Positions 46,246-55,150 of a DNA stretch of 64,000 nt are shown in pieces. This stretch comes from JASSUD01 sp031963405 (GTDB lineage: Bacteria > Pseudomonadota > Gammaproteobacteria > Burkholderiales > Burkholderiaceae). The translations under genes were made by a program, and so were the position numbers. The stretch covers positions 186,001 to 250,000 of the forward strand of contig JASSUJ010000001.1 of NCBI GenBank assembly GCA_031963405.1, read 5' to 3'. Below the pieces are notes generated by a model. That model made no database searches. It was not told the origin of the DNA and saw only the letters and a list, made by a program, of their open reading frames with translations. Each line of letters begins with the position of its first letter. Position 1 is the stretch's first letter.

Positions 46246-46415
46246 ATGATTAATCCTACCATCAATAGTTTTTTTTACTCGTCCTATTGCATATGTTCAT
46301 GGTTCCAATAAACCAGATGAGATCGACGTCACCATAGTGTCAAGATATATAGAAAGCAATCGTTACAAGGTGAATCCTGTCAATATGACGGTTTGTTACG
46401 CGTTCTACGCTTGAA
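46246..46415 (+). pseudogene. Family C remnant, copy 1
   Basis: ATG 46246 starts MINPTINSFF, the family C start. One extra T in an eight-T run shifts the frame, after which another frame reads RPIAYVHGSNKPDEIDVTIV and SRYIESNRYKVN. The homology ends where a copy of the array repeat begins (about 46378-46415). Confidence 0.7.
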
Positions 46416-46530
46416 TAGGCTGAGGTTGATGCCCTATGTCATTCATTGATCAGATTCTAGACAATTTTTTTTTAAGACGCAGCAAACCTGTCTAGGATGT
46501 TTTCCATCTTATTCATACCCCAAGAATTTA
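46378..46530 (+). repeat. Array repeat R, copy 1
   Basis: This shares, with 52363-52560, the blocks cttgaata, gaggttga, cagattcta, tttttttaagacgcagcaaa, cctgtc and ccatctta. It is the short form of the repeat and ends just before the family D gene. Confidence 0.6.
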
Positions 46531-46541
46531 AGAGAATATAA

Positions 46542-48170
46542 GTGCAAGATTTAACATTCAATATTAATAAGCATGTCCATTGGAAAAAAGATTTCGATAA
46601 CGTTTCATTTATTGATCGGGGTGAATGGAAAGCGAAAGAAGGGGTATTCAGGGATCGCTACTGGCAGTTTGAATGTGCTGAGGCAGATGGAAAGTTAGTA
46701 ACGCTCAATGCCAATCCTGCTGGGGTCAATCAGTTTCTTGAGCAATTATTAAGCTTTAACTTACCCAGTTGCGCGCATTCTGCTGAATTTTTCATGCATC
46801 AAGAGATTGAGCCCAGGAAATGTTTGAAAGGGGAAGTTTATAGAGACTTTGACGATGGGATGACGGAGGAAGAGCGTGATGCAGACTGTGAATACTTCTC
46901 CTCCTGTGGCAGTGATAATTTGACCGGTTATTGTTTAAGGTCCTCATCCTCACGAATGAACGTTGCGGTTAATCAAGTCATTGTTAAATGGTATCCGCAA
47001 GTTCAGGGGCGGTTGATGGCGCTGAGCATGGATGTGCAAGCGTTTCAGGTGACGCTTCATCTCAATCGAGCAGGCTATTCGGATTGGCTCTACATTATGG
47101 AGCTCTACCGCGATCAGTATGCGCATTTTGACTTATTTAAACCGCGCCAGAGAATTATCGATAAATTTGGTGCATCCCGTTACTATTTAACCGACTGTCC
47201 TGTCGGTTGTGAGGAAGAGCCAATCGTTCACTTTCAGGTATGGAAAGATTGCGATATCCCGAAAATCATCAATTTGCTGAGTTATTCCTTCATCCGCGAA
47301 GGGCGGAAACAAGAATTGACCGATGAACACGTGGGCGATGCTCAAGTCCCCGTTACCTCAGGAAACAAGATTTATTTCAAATCAGTGGGTGGGCCGGTAT
47401 TGAGTCCCAAAGATTTTAGGCAATTTGTCGACAAACTTGTCGCCAATAACGGACGTGATCCTGACAATCTGAAAATATACGAAGGTCAGCAAGAAGAACG
47501 CTTGTTCCTACAAAAGAGCCCACGGGGGCATCTGGAATGGGAGGCTATCATCCTAACCTGCATTGAAAGGTTTCATGAACTTGACTACCTGGATTATCAA
47601 GTGACATGCCCTAATACTGAATATGAATACGAGGCGCATGACTTTTATATTGATGATGCTTTATGCGAAGGCAAACGAAAGCGATTTAATCGGGTCAGGT
47701 TCGTATTTTTACGCAGCGACAATTTATATTTATTTTCTGCAGAGTATGATGCAAAAAATGAAATTATTTATTTTTATATTAGTTATCTGGAATTATTTAA
47801 ATGGTTAGATAATCTCATTCGGTATAAATGGAAGGCTGACGGTACGATGAATGAGGAAGCGTTCATTAAGTACCATAAAGAGGGCGATAGGTCTCAAAAG
47901 TATCATGTGGCGGATATCCGCTATGGTCATCCCGCTTGGTATAAATTTCCTGTCATGGAAGTTTTATCATGTTTTGATAGAGGGGAATTATTTGGAAATA
48001 TACCTTCGCCCGGCGCGCAATGCTGGCCTCAGCCACGGGAACATCATGATGAATACAATGTTTATCGATGCCCAGAGCGCGCGTTTATTATTAAGCTTGC
48101 CTCTGCTATGCCCCACACCTTTATGATCAACCCGATTGCGACATTGAATCGGCCCTGGGAGGATCAGTAA
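46542..48170 (+). CDS. Unique 542-residue array protein (family D)
   Basis: The protein starts at GTG 46542 after AAGAGA. It is soluble, aromatic- and acidic-rich, with no signal or membrane segment (KHVHWKKDFDNVSFIDRGEW, SDNLTGYCLRSSSSRMNVAV, AFQVTLHLNRAGYSDWLYIM, RLFLQKSPRGHLEWEAIIL, YISYLELFKWLDNLIRYKW). It has eleven or more cysteines, unlike families A and B. It occupies the position after the dead C copy of unit 1. No family is recognised. Its composition and the pattern of a long N-terminal part with an LxLxKxP stretch weakly recall A and B, but this is not enough to claim homology. Confidence 0.7.
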   Translation: MQDLTFNINKHVHWKKDFDNVSFIDRGEWKAKEGVFRDRYWQFECAEADGKLVTLNANPAGVNQFLEQLLSFNLPSCAHSAEFFMHQEIEPRKCLKGEVYRDFDDGMTEEERDADCEYFSSCGSDNLTGYCLRSSSSRMNVAVNQVIVKWYPQVQGRLMALSMDVQAFQVTLHLNRAGYSDWLYIMELYRDQYAHFDLFKPRQRIIDKFGASRYYLTDCPVGCEEEPIVHFQVWKDCDIPKIINLLSYSFIREGRKQELTDEHVGDAQVPVTSGNKIYFKSVGGPVLSPKDFRQFVDKLVANNGRDPDNLKIYEGQQEERLFLQKSPRGHLEWEAIILTCIERFHELDYLDYQVTCPNTEYEYEAHDFYIDDALCEGKRKRFNRVRFVFLRSDNLYLFSAEYDAKNEIIYFYISYLELFKWLDNLIRYKWKADGTMNEEAFIKYHKEGDRSQKYHVADIRYGHPAWYKFPVMEVLSCFDRGELFGNIPSPGAQCWPQPREHHDEYNVYRCPERAFIIKLASAMPHTFMINPIATLNRPWEDQ

Positions 48171-48215
48171 TTTTTGGCTCATCTATTTTAACAATATAGA
48201 CCCAAGGAAAGCGTC

Positions 48216-48314
48216 ATGCATATTAGCACTGGGCTTCGTTCTTATCAGTCCTATCCCTCACAGTTGCCTTCTTCTCAAAATAGGCCACCCGAAGTTCAGG
48301 TCGTTTCTTTATAA
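48216..48314 (+). pseudogene. 32-codon remnant after family D
   Basis: ATG 48216 follows AAGGAAA and reads MHISTGLRSYQSYPSQLPSS then RPPEVQVVSL and a stop. It resembles the spacing of a family C N-terminus (proline-rich lead, then a V-x-V-V-S strand), so it is probably a truncated C-like gene start running into the array repeat. Confidence 0.4.
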
Positions 48315-48640
48315 ACAATATTTGTTGATAGCCCTATCAATAAGGCGGTTTGTTGCGCTTGAGGTTGGCACTCTATTTCCTTCATTGATCAGGTTTTAGA
48401 CAATTTATTTTTAAGACGCAGAAGGACGTGTCAAAAAGATGAACTTGTAGCGCCGAAAATACGCATTCGCCTTGATGGTTTCCAAAGAGTCCAGATCGAT
48501 AGAATTTTCAACTTAATGAGAGAGATATGCATGGCACATTTTTGGGCAATGCCACTCCGTCATCTTCTGAACGAAAAGTTACTGCTATGGTAAAACGCCT
48601 AGGCAGCCTGGCTGAGATTTAAAACAGCTGGCCAGCGAAA
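48263..48640 (+). repeat. Array repeat R, copy 2 (long form)
   Basis: It is nearly identical to copy 5 (54494-54910). Shared blocks include gttgccttcttctcaaaata, gatagccctatcaataaggc and the 200-base stretch after gtttttaagacgcagaagga. Frames within it (RIRLDSFLRVQIDRIFNLMR then, after a shift, TAMVKRLDRLAEIR) suggest it descends from a coding sequence. Confidence 0.75.
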
Positions 48641-48752
48641 AATTTAATGGGCGTATGCATACCAATCGCCCAGCTGAGAAACTAGCAAATTAAATTTATA
48701 TTAATCTCGGGTTGACGGTTCTCCCGTACATGAATGCAAGAAAGTGTTAAAT

Positions 48753-50207
48753 ATGACAACAAACCCATTAATACCGGATTTAAAAGAACGATTAAAAGCC
48801 ATGATAATTGGCTTTATAAAAGAACATAAGAATGAAGATACTTATGAATATAAGATTTTCTCTAAATTCGAATATTTAACTCGTGGATTGGGTTATTCAA
48901 TTTGCAAGGTTATCGATAAATTAGGCAAGGCTAAATATTATCAGCATCGAGAAGAAATTAAACCATTGAATGGTTCTGATGCAGCAATCAATAAATTAAA
49001 AGATGGCGCTATTTTAAGCTGGAAGCAGTTGAATGCATTATTTAGCGGATGCAGAAGAAAAGAGTTAATCCGTACTAATATAGAAAAAGAATATTATTAC
49101 GAAGATAGAGAATATCATCATATTTATCCAACATTAGAAGATCCAGATTTTTTAGATGAAGTCCTGCAAAAAGTCATTTATGAATTAGAGGGAAGCCATA
49201 TAGTTCGTAACTTGGTCAGGCTTGACAAATTTATTGGTTGCGATTTGGATAGTTTTACTTTTACTGGGCTGGAAAAAGATGACGACGTTCCAATAAAGGT
49301 ACTCGTAATTATTCCTAGAGAAGAAGATCATTCTTATAGTATGCAATTTGGTATTGCGCCAGATTATATCAATCATGCTCTTCAAAAAATTAAAGCGACA
49401 CGTAGATATTATAAAGATGAAGGGTATTATAAAAATAAAAAATCCGCTTCATTTACCTTCGATAATAATTTAATGCAGATTGCTAATTATTACATTTCTA
49501 TGGAAGAAGACTGCTACTTATCCGATGAATTTGTAGATAGTTTATCTCACTTTATCTATGACGATGATACGCATATTTTTGAAACTGAAACCAAGCAAAA
49601 TAGAGGTCGGATTGATGAAGAAGTTGCCACTTCATGGCTGAGTGATTCTGAGTTGTATGATCAAGAGACTAAGTATGCACTCTTTAACCATTATTACGAT
49701 AATTACGCCAAAGGCTTAAAAATATATAAAATTCCCCAAGCTCCATTCGATTGGACGCTTTACCTGGAAAAAATAAAGGCAAAACTAGCCCAATTCAAAG
49801 CAGCGGGGGTACGTTTAGAAAATAATATACGAGAATATATCCTTTTTACCAAATACGATATCTCTTTTGAATACTCTCCAGATAATTATTTTGAGATTTA
49901 TGGGACCCAAGAAGCCCTCGCGCTATTTCTCTTACCACGAACGAATGAAGAATTAGTGGGGTTTGAAATGGTCTGTGATTACTTGGAGGAAAAAAATGTA
50001 CGCATAGTTGATCATTTTTACCCTGAAATTGGTGAAGGACTCTTTGCGGCAACTTATGCCCATCATTTTGGTTCTGTAAAAAACCGTATTGAAACGAATA
50101 TAGATCTTACTTTCTGCTATTTGATGGGGCGGTATCAAGAGTGTAAGCAGGTACCCGCTGATATCACCAAGCAGTCGCCAGACGGCACGCTAAGAGATAT
50201 CAATTGA
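48753..50207 (+). CDS. Family A protein, copy 2
   Basis: The 484-residue protein is a close paralogue of the one at 43560, with the same landmarks (KDGAILSWKQLNALFSGCRR, GLKIYKIPQAPFDWTLYLEK, SPDNYFEIYGTQEALALFLL). Differences cluster in residues 330-430. It is soluble with no recognised domain. Unlike copy 1, no family B gene follows directly; instead an array repeat and an A remnant come next. ATG 48753 is preferred over a GTG three codons upstream. Confidence 0.75.
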   Translation: MTTNPLIPDLKERLKAMIIGFIKEHKNEDTYEYKIFSKFEYLTRGLGYSICKVIDKLGKAKYYQHREEIKPLNGSDAAINKLKDGAILSWKQLNALFSGCRRKELIRTNIEKEYYYEDREYHHIYPTLEDPDFLDEVLQKVIYELEGSHIVRNLVRLDKFIGCDLDSFTFTGLEKDDDVPIKVLVIIPREEDHSYSMQFGIAPDYINHALQKIKATRRYYKDEGYYKNKKSASFTFDNNLMQIANYYISMEEDCYLSDEFVDSLSHFIYDDDTHIFETETKQNRGRIDEEVATSWLSDSELYDQETKYALFNHYYDNYAKGLKIYKIPQAPFDWTLYLEKIKAKLAQFKAAGVRLENNIREYILFTKYDISFEYSPDNYFEIYGTQEALALFLLPRTNEELVGFEMVCDYLEEKNVRIVDHFYPEIGEGLFAATYAHHFGSVKNRIETNIDLTFCYLMGRYQECKQVPADITKQSPDGTLRDIN

Positions 50208-50282
50208 TGAATACAAACCTTGAATTCTGATATTTGATGGGATGAATTGATGAACCTATAGCCAAACTATAATCCTTGCTTT

Positions 50283-50650
50283 TTGAGCCGTCAGTCACAA
50301 AAAGCGGCTAGTGATAATCAAGTTAGCCATTCGCTACAAACCATCATCGTTGAACCCTATGTAGGGAGTAATGGATATTTGTTTTTAAGACGCAGAAGGA
50401 CGTGTCAGAAAGGTGAACTTGTAGCGACGAAAATACGCATTCGCCTTGATAGTTTCCTAAGAGTCCAGATCGATAGAATTTTCAACTTAATGAGAGAGAT
50501 ATGCATGGCACATTTTTGGGCAATGCCACTCAGTCATCTTCTGAACGAAAAGTTACTGCTATGGTAAAACGCCTAGACAGACTTGCTGAGATTCGAAACA
50601 GCTGGATAGTGAAAAATTTAATGAGCGCATGTGTACCAATTGCCCAAAGG
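50283..50650 (+). repeat. Array repeat R, copy 3, with a C-like start
   Basis: Bases 50283-50380 read SHSLQTIIVEPYVGSNGY, close to the family C strand VTIVSRYIGSNGY. At 50381 the sequence joins the repeat core (gtttttaagacgcagaagga) and follows it to about 50650. This suggests a fused or deleted family C gene rather than an independent one. Confidence 0.6.
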
Positions 50651-50723
50651 GCAATCTAGTCAATTAAATTTATTATTAATCTCGGATTAATAGTTCTTCA
50701 GTACATGAAAGAAAGTGTTGGAT

Positions 50724-50874
50724 ATGACAAGAAGCCCATACATGGCAATAGAGAATTTAATTCATTGAAGGGTGCTGATGCAGCCATAAATAAATTAAAA
50801 GATGGCGCTATTTTAAGCTGGAAACAGTTGAATGCACTATTTTTGAATTTAAATAATATATCTTTTATTGAGTA
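50724..50874 (+). pseudogene. Family A remnant 1
   Basis: ATG 50724 reads MTRSPYM in place of the family A start. After a deletion it reads EFNSLKGADAAINKLKDGA and ILSWKQLNALF, matching residues about 85-115 of family A. It stops just before the F-box-like gene. Confidence 0.7.
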
Positions 50875-50881
50875 AAAAATA

Positions 50882-51703
50882 ATGATAAGTTCAACTAATA
50901 AAGCCGCATCTGCGGTAAGCTATCCCATTGCGCCAGAAAGGCGGGGCGAAATAAATAATATTAATGAAGATCATTCTGTATCTTCATTATTCAAATCTCA
51001 TACATCGGAGCATATCAAAAGAACAGTTCCTCAATTGCCACCGGAATTGATGGATATAATTTTTATTCATGTTATGAATGCATGCTCACGCATAGAATCT
51101 GCGCAGCAATTAATTGTGTTTATGAACGTTAATCGTGATTTTTATTGCAGAGCTAAAAAATTATTGGAATATCCTGATATGCGTGCGATATGGAATGATA
51201 ATAAAAAATTTTTACATATACTGGAATTCTGCCTGCGTTGCAATATTACGCCTAAAGAAATAGAAGATGAAAATTGGAGTGTTACGCCTAAAGAAATAGA
51301 AGATAAAATAGAATCGTTCTGTTGGCGATCTTATTTTTTAAAAAATAGATCCCAATTTTCAGATGAGCAAATCGATTTTTCATTTAAATATCTTCATAAA
51401 AAAGCACATCCCGAAATATTAAAGAGCATTAGAGGACACTTCGATATAGAAAATATTCTTTTGAATGGGCAACGTCAGCTTGAAAGGGTTAAGATTCTAG
51501 AAATATATCTAGCCGACACCTTGAGGGATAAGCATAAAGCCTTACTTAGTAAGTCTCCGTGCATAAATAACTCCTTATTACCCCGTATAGAGTTATTGCC
51601 TTTTGAACAGGATGCTGAATTTAAAGACAATTTATTAAAATTCGATGTAGCTTCTGAATTAAAACTGGTGCCACATCGTACAAATCCTTGCTTAGTGATG
51701 TAG
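50882..51703 (+). CDS. F-box-like protein
   Basis: The 273-residue protein has an F-box-like stretch at residues about 50-95 (VPQLPPELMDIIFIHVMNAC then LIVFMNVNRDFYCRAKKLL). Residues 118-140 contain a short tandem duplication (ITPKEIEDENWSV / VTPKEIEDK). The rest is helical with no membrane segment. It sits inside the A/B/C array between two A remnants and its promoter region contains part of one. It is one of three F-box-like proteins in the window. A link to host ubiquitin ligases is inferred. Confidence 0.65.
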   Translation: MISSTNKAASAVSYPIAPERRGEINNINEDHSVSSLFKSHTSEHIKRTVPQLPPELMDIIFIHVMNACSRIESAQQLIVFMNVNRDFYCRAKKLLEYPDMRAIWNDNKKFLHILEFCLRCNITPKEIEDENWSVTPKEIEDKIESFCWRSYFLKNRSQFSDEQIDFSFKYLHKKAHPEILKSIRGHFDIENILLNGQRQLERVKILEIYLADTLRDKHKALLSKSPCINNSLLPRIELLPFEQDAEFKDNLLKFDVASELKLVPHRTNPCLVM

Positions 51704-51740
51704 AGTTATTGCCTCTTGAACTGGCTATTGAATTAAAATA

Positions 51741-51865
51741 GTGCTGATGTAGCAATAAAAAAATTAAAAGAAGACGCTATTTTAAACTGGCAACAGTTGA
51801 ATGCGCTATTTAGCGGATGCGAAAGAAAAGAGTTAATCTACACGAATATAGAAAAAGAATACTAA
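51741..51865 (+). pseudogene. Family A remnant 2
   Basis: The frame reads ADVAIKKLKEDAILNWQQLN, ALFSGCERKELIYTNIEKEY and a stop, matching residues about 88-127 of family A. Neither the family start nor the C-terminal part is present. Confidence 0.7.
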
Positions 51866-51920
51866 GTCACTGCGCACAAATATCTCTATATTAAGCATAT
51901 TTAACTGACTCAAAAGATAA

Positions 51921-52328
51921 GAGATGAAACTGAAGCCGCTGGAGTTGAGCACAGAGGAGAAAGGGAAGCTATAGCGAGGGGCGAAAGTCGTAGCGATTTA
52001 AGGGTACGAGATCGCTCACAAACCATTCTGTGGTTCCATGAGGGGGTTCCAGACTTCAGAGACAGCACGCGTTTGCATTCAATATCAGGAAAAGAAACAT
52101 ACTATTGTCACTGAACTACAAACGACTGATCCTGATATTCAGAACCGCCTAAACGGCAAAGGAAAAATACTTGCCATCTGCCTATACGATCGCCACGGGA
52201 ATACGAAAGCAGGTATTGAATTCCATCATCCACAAGATACAAGTCAAACGACTTTTCACGCTATTTTCTCTGAAAACGTTCTGCATATCGATGTGCGCTT
52301 AAAAGCGTCAAACTACAAAAATGGTTAA
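51921..52328 (+). pseudogene. Frameshifted unknown gene
   Basis: One frame reads VEHRGEREAIARGESRSDLR and DRSQTILWFHEGVPDFRDS. A second frame, starting at 52038, reads VCIQYQEKKHTIVTELQTTD, PDIQNRLNGKGKILAICLYD and TFHAIFSENVLHIDVRLKAS to a stop at 52328. Together they look like one gene of about 135 codons with a shift near 52070. The family is not recognised. A 96-residue protein starting at 52038 may still be made. Confidence 0.4.
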
Positions 52329-52362
52329 TGGTGTATTAAATACTGAGCATACTTTCCCGATC

Positions 52363-52560
52363 ACTCAACTCAGGTCGTTCCTTTATAAACAGTATTGCTT
52401 GATAACCCAGTCAATAAGACAGTCTGTTGCGCTTTCTATGCTTGAATAAATCGAGGTTGACACCCTATTTCCTTCATTACTCAGATTCTAGAGAATTTTT
52501 TTTAAGACGCAGCAAACCTGTCCGGGACGCTTTCCATCTTATCCATACCTCAAGACGAGA
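52363..52560 (+). repeat. Array repeat R, copy 4 (short form)
   Basis: It shares cttgaata, gaggttgacaccctatttcc and tttttttaagacgcagcaaa with copy 1, and the lead ctcaggtcgtt.ctttataaac with copies 2 and 5. It lies upstream of family B copy 2. Confidence 0.65.
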
Positions 52561-52722
52561 TCACTGCTCAACTGAAATACATCCAATGAGCACATGTATA
52601 CCAATTGCTCAGCTGACGATCCAGTACATGAATGCAAGCTCTTTATCATAGCCAGGTTAAATATCAATTTTAGTTAATGACAAGAAGAATTTATTATTCC
52701 TTACTTAATTGCTTAATACAAA

Positions 52723-53814
52723 ATGCCAATAAACTCTAATAATTTAGACCAAATCATTAAAGATAAGTGCCGGAAATTTCTTAATAAGAAATCTGAGGCA
52801 AAAAATTATCACCCATTGAAATATTTTAATGATGAAATACTCAGTAGAGTAATCCATTGGCTCGTATATGAAAGCGAATTAAGTAAAATAATCCTTAAAT
52901 TTGTTGGAATTACAGAGAATACTGGTATTTTTATTCGTGAGATATATGATGATCATATAAAAATAACAGTTTATTTTAATGGTATAGAACCCGAGTTTAG
53001 CGCTCTATTACAGATATACACTATCATTAATATTCCCCATACTGAACTTGATTTTAGTCATCCCTGCCTTCCAAAAAACATACAAACTATAGAGTACAGA
53101 ATTGCAGATGAGTATTTAAATCAGTTAATGGACAAGTATATTCCGCAAGGCTTGTATAAATATTCCAGCTTATTTCAAGAGGTGAGGCCTACGCTACTCG
53201 ATATAGACGATGTCAGGGCCACACAATGTAAGGACTTTGAATACCCAGATCGGCAATGTGCCTTTATAGAATTTCGTAGAGATCAAGTCAGTGATTTGAT
53301 TAAGGCTTATTTTATCGATTTTATCAATGACCCCTCACAGGATATTTTACAAATCAACGATCCACGTTTTTTAGAAGAATTTAAGAATTTTCTCAACCCG
53401 GAAACTAATCTAATAGAAATGTGTAAAGGGATTAGATTATATAAATTACCCTCCATAGACTATAGCCAGGAATATGCGCTCATAGAAAAAATATGTGCCA
53501 GATGGCAAGTCAGTGGTGAGTACTATGAAGAGTTTATGACAAGTTGTACCAGCGCTGAATTGTCACCCGATAATTATTTAGAGCTTTATGCGACACAAAT
53601 GGGTTTTGACGCTATTTTTAAAGAGATATTAAATGCAGGTGGGCTTTCTGATGAGTTTCTTCCTGTCAGCGCGTGGATCGGAGTGGGAGGGTCTTTTTAC
53701 TTAACTGAGAGGAAATTGGGTGCGGAAGAAAATACCTTGGTTGATGAGCTAAGGAGTCTCGTTATATATGAAGATGATGATTCAGATATAGATGAAGATT
53801 TAGAATATAGATAA
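52723..53814 (+). CDS. Family B protein, copy 2
   Basis: The 363-residue protein is soluble and acidic with no recognised domain. Landmarks: NLDQIIKDKCRKFLNKKSEA at the start, FNDEILSRVIHWLVYESEL, ADEYLNQLMDKYIPQGLYKY, LLDIDDVRATQCKD, GIRLYKLPSI, SPDNYLELYATQMG and a tail ending in an acidic run (EDDDSDIDEDLEY) longer than in copy 3. The stop is followed 31 bases later by a family C gene. The tight pairing suggests that B and C act together, for example as chaperone or immunity partner, which is an inference. Confidence 0.75.
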   Translation: MPINSNNLDQIIKDKCRKFLNKKSEAKNYHPLKYFNDEILSRVIHWLVYESELSKIILKFVGITENTGIFIREIYDDHIKITVYFNGIEPEFSALLQIYTIINIPHTELDFSHPCLPKNIQTIEYRIADEYLNQLMDKYIPQGLYKYSSLFQEVRPTLLDIDDVRATQCKDFEYPDRQCAFIEFRRDQVSDLIKAYFIDFINDPSQDILQINDPRFLEEFKNFLNPETNLIEMCKGIRLYKLPSIDYSQEYALIEKICARWQVSGEYYEEFMTSCTSAELSPDNYLELYATQMGFDAIFKEILNAGGLSDEFLPVSAWIGVGGSFYLTERKLGAEENTLVDELRSLVIYEDDDSDIDEDLEYR

Positions 53815-53845
53815 TGATTTAGAAAAATAATAGCAGGTACATACT

Positions 53846-54445
53846 ATGTTTAACCCTACTATCAACAGTTTTTTGACTTGTCCGATTGCACCTATTCAGG
53901 GCTCCAATCAACCCGAAGAGACCGACGTCACGATAGTGTCGCGATACATAGGAAGCAATGGCTACACGGTGAGTATTGAAGCATCCTCTATTTTTTATAA
54001 GATCAAGGCTAAAATCATTTCCCCGAATGGCGGCAATTTGGAGATCACTGTAGAAAATATATGTAATGGCCTGGATAGCAGGCCATTAACAGTGGAACAG
54101 ATCATGGGAATGATTCATAACGGCCCACATGCATTTAAAGCTATCTATTTGCCAGAAACAAATAAAGTCTATATTTGGCCGCATATGAAAGCTGCGGGTG
54201 AGGGCAATTTTTTCATGAATAACAAGGCGCTTAATCCCTTTGTAGGAACCAAGATCGCTCGTTTAGGAGAAACGCTTAGGAATCCAAACTTCAAAATTCC
54301 AGGCACAAGCAAAACAGTGGCTAAAGTAGGAGGATTTGGACCTGGTAAGGATAATAGAGCTTTTGTCTCTCACGATAGGACCGTTACCTCAATTTCAACG
54401 TCATCGAGGCGTACGGGAATACCGGATTACACCTGGCGGCAATGA
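53846..54445 (+). CDS. Family C protein, copy 2 (short form)
   Basis: The 199-residue protein matches the first about 180 residues of the giant ankyrin protein at 56243 (PTINSFLTCPIAP, VSRYIGSNGYTVSIEAS, GLDSRPLTVEQIMGMIH, LPETNKVYIWPHMKAAGEGN, FMNNKALNPFVGTKIARLG). The end (TSISTSSRRTGIPDYTWRQ) is unrelated to the giant protein, and the glycine-rich linker and ankyrin repeats are absent. It is either a truncated gene or a stand-alone N-terminal module. No signal peptide is seen. Confidence 0.6.
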   Translation: MFNPTINSFLTCPIAPIQGSNQPEETDVTIVSRYIGSNGYTVSIEASSIFYKIKAKIISPNGGNLEITVENICNGLDSRPLTVEQIMGMIHNGPHAFKAIYLPETNKVYIWPHMKAAGEGNFFMNNKALNPFVGTKIARLGETLRNPNFKIPGTSKTVAKVGGFGPGKDNRAFVSHDRTVTSISTSSRRTGIPDYTWRQ

Positions 54446-54493
54446 ATGATAATTTGGCGTTCGCTGCTTAAACGCTAATTTCAAGTGCAATAC

Positions 54494-54910
54494 CGTTGCC
54501 TTCTTCTCAAAATAGGTCCCCCGAAGTTCAGGTTGTTTCTTTATAAACTGTGTTTGTTGATAGCCCTATCAATAAGGCGGTGTGTTGTGGTTGAGGTTGG
54601 CACTCTATTTCTCTCATTATTCAGATTCTAGGCAACTTGTTTTTAAGACGCAGAAGGACGTGTCAGAAAGATGAACTTGTAGCCACGAAAATACGCATTC
54701 GCCTTGATAGTTTCCTAAGAGTCCAGATCGATAGAATTTTCAACTTAATGAGAGAGATATGCATGGCACATTTTTGGGCAATGCCACTCCGTCATCTTCT
54801 GAACGAAAAGTTACTGCTATGGTAAAACGCGTAGACAGACTTGCTTAGATTCGAAACAGCTGGATAGTGAAAAATTTAATAAGCGCATGTGTACCAATTG
54901 CCCAGAGGGC
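54494..54910 (+). repeat. Array repeat R, copy 5 (long form)
   Basis: A long near-identical match to copy 2, beginning gttgccttcttctcaaaata and including the frame RIRLDSFLRVQIDRIFNLMR. It is followed, as in copy 3, by an AT-rich leader and a family A remnant. Confidence 0.75.
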
Positions 54911-54981
54911 AATCTAGTCAATTAAATTTATTATTAATCTCAGATTAATAGTTCTTCAGTACATGAAAGAAAGTGTTGGAT

Positions 54982-55101
54982 ATGACAAGAAGCCCATACG
55001 TGGTAATAGAGAATTTAATTCATTGAAGGGTGCTGATGCAGTCATAAATAAATTAAAAGATGGTGCTATTTTAAGCTGGAAATAGTTGAATGCATTATTT
55101 A
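54982..55101 (+). pseudogene. Family A remnant 3
   Basis: ATG 54982 reads MTRSPYV. After the same deletion as in remnant 1 it reads EFNSLKGADAVINKLKDGA and ILSWK, then a stop codon, then LNALF. Remnants 1 and 3 share the deletion and so descend from one duplicated defective copy. Confidence 0.7.
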
Positions 55102-55150
55102 AGCTAATGACAAGACGAATTTTTATCCTTATTTAATTGCTTAATAAAAA

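Noticed and set aside
46542..48170. Family D as a third homologue of families A and B
   Set aside because: Only a weak L-x-L-x-K-x-P similarity and composition are shared; the ordered motifs of A and B are missing.
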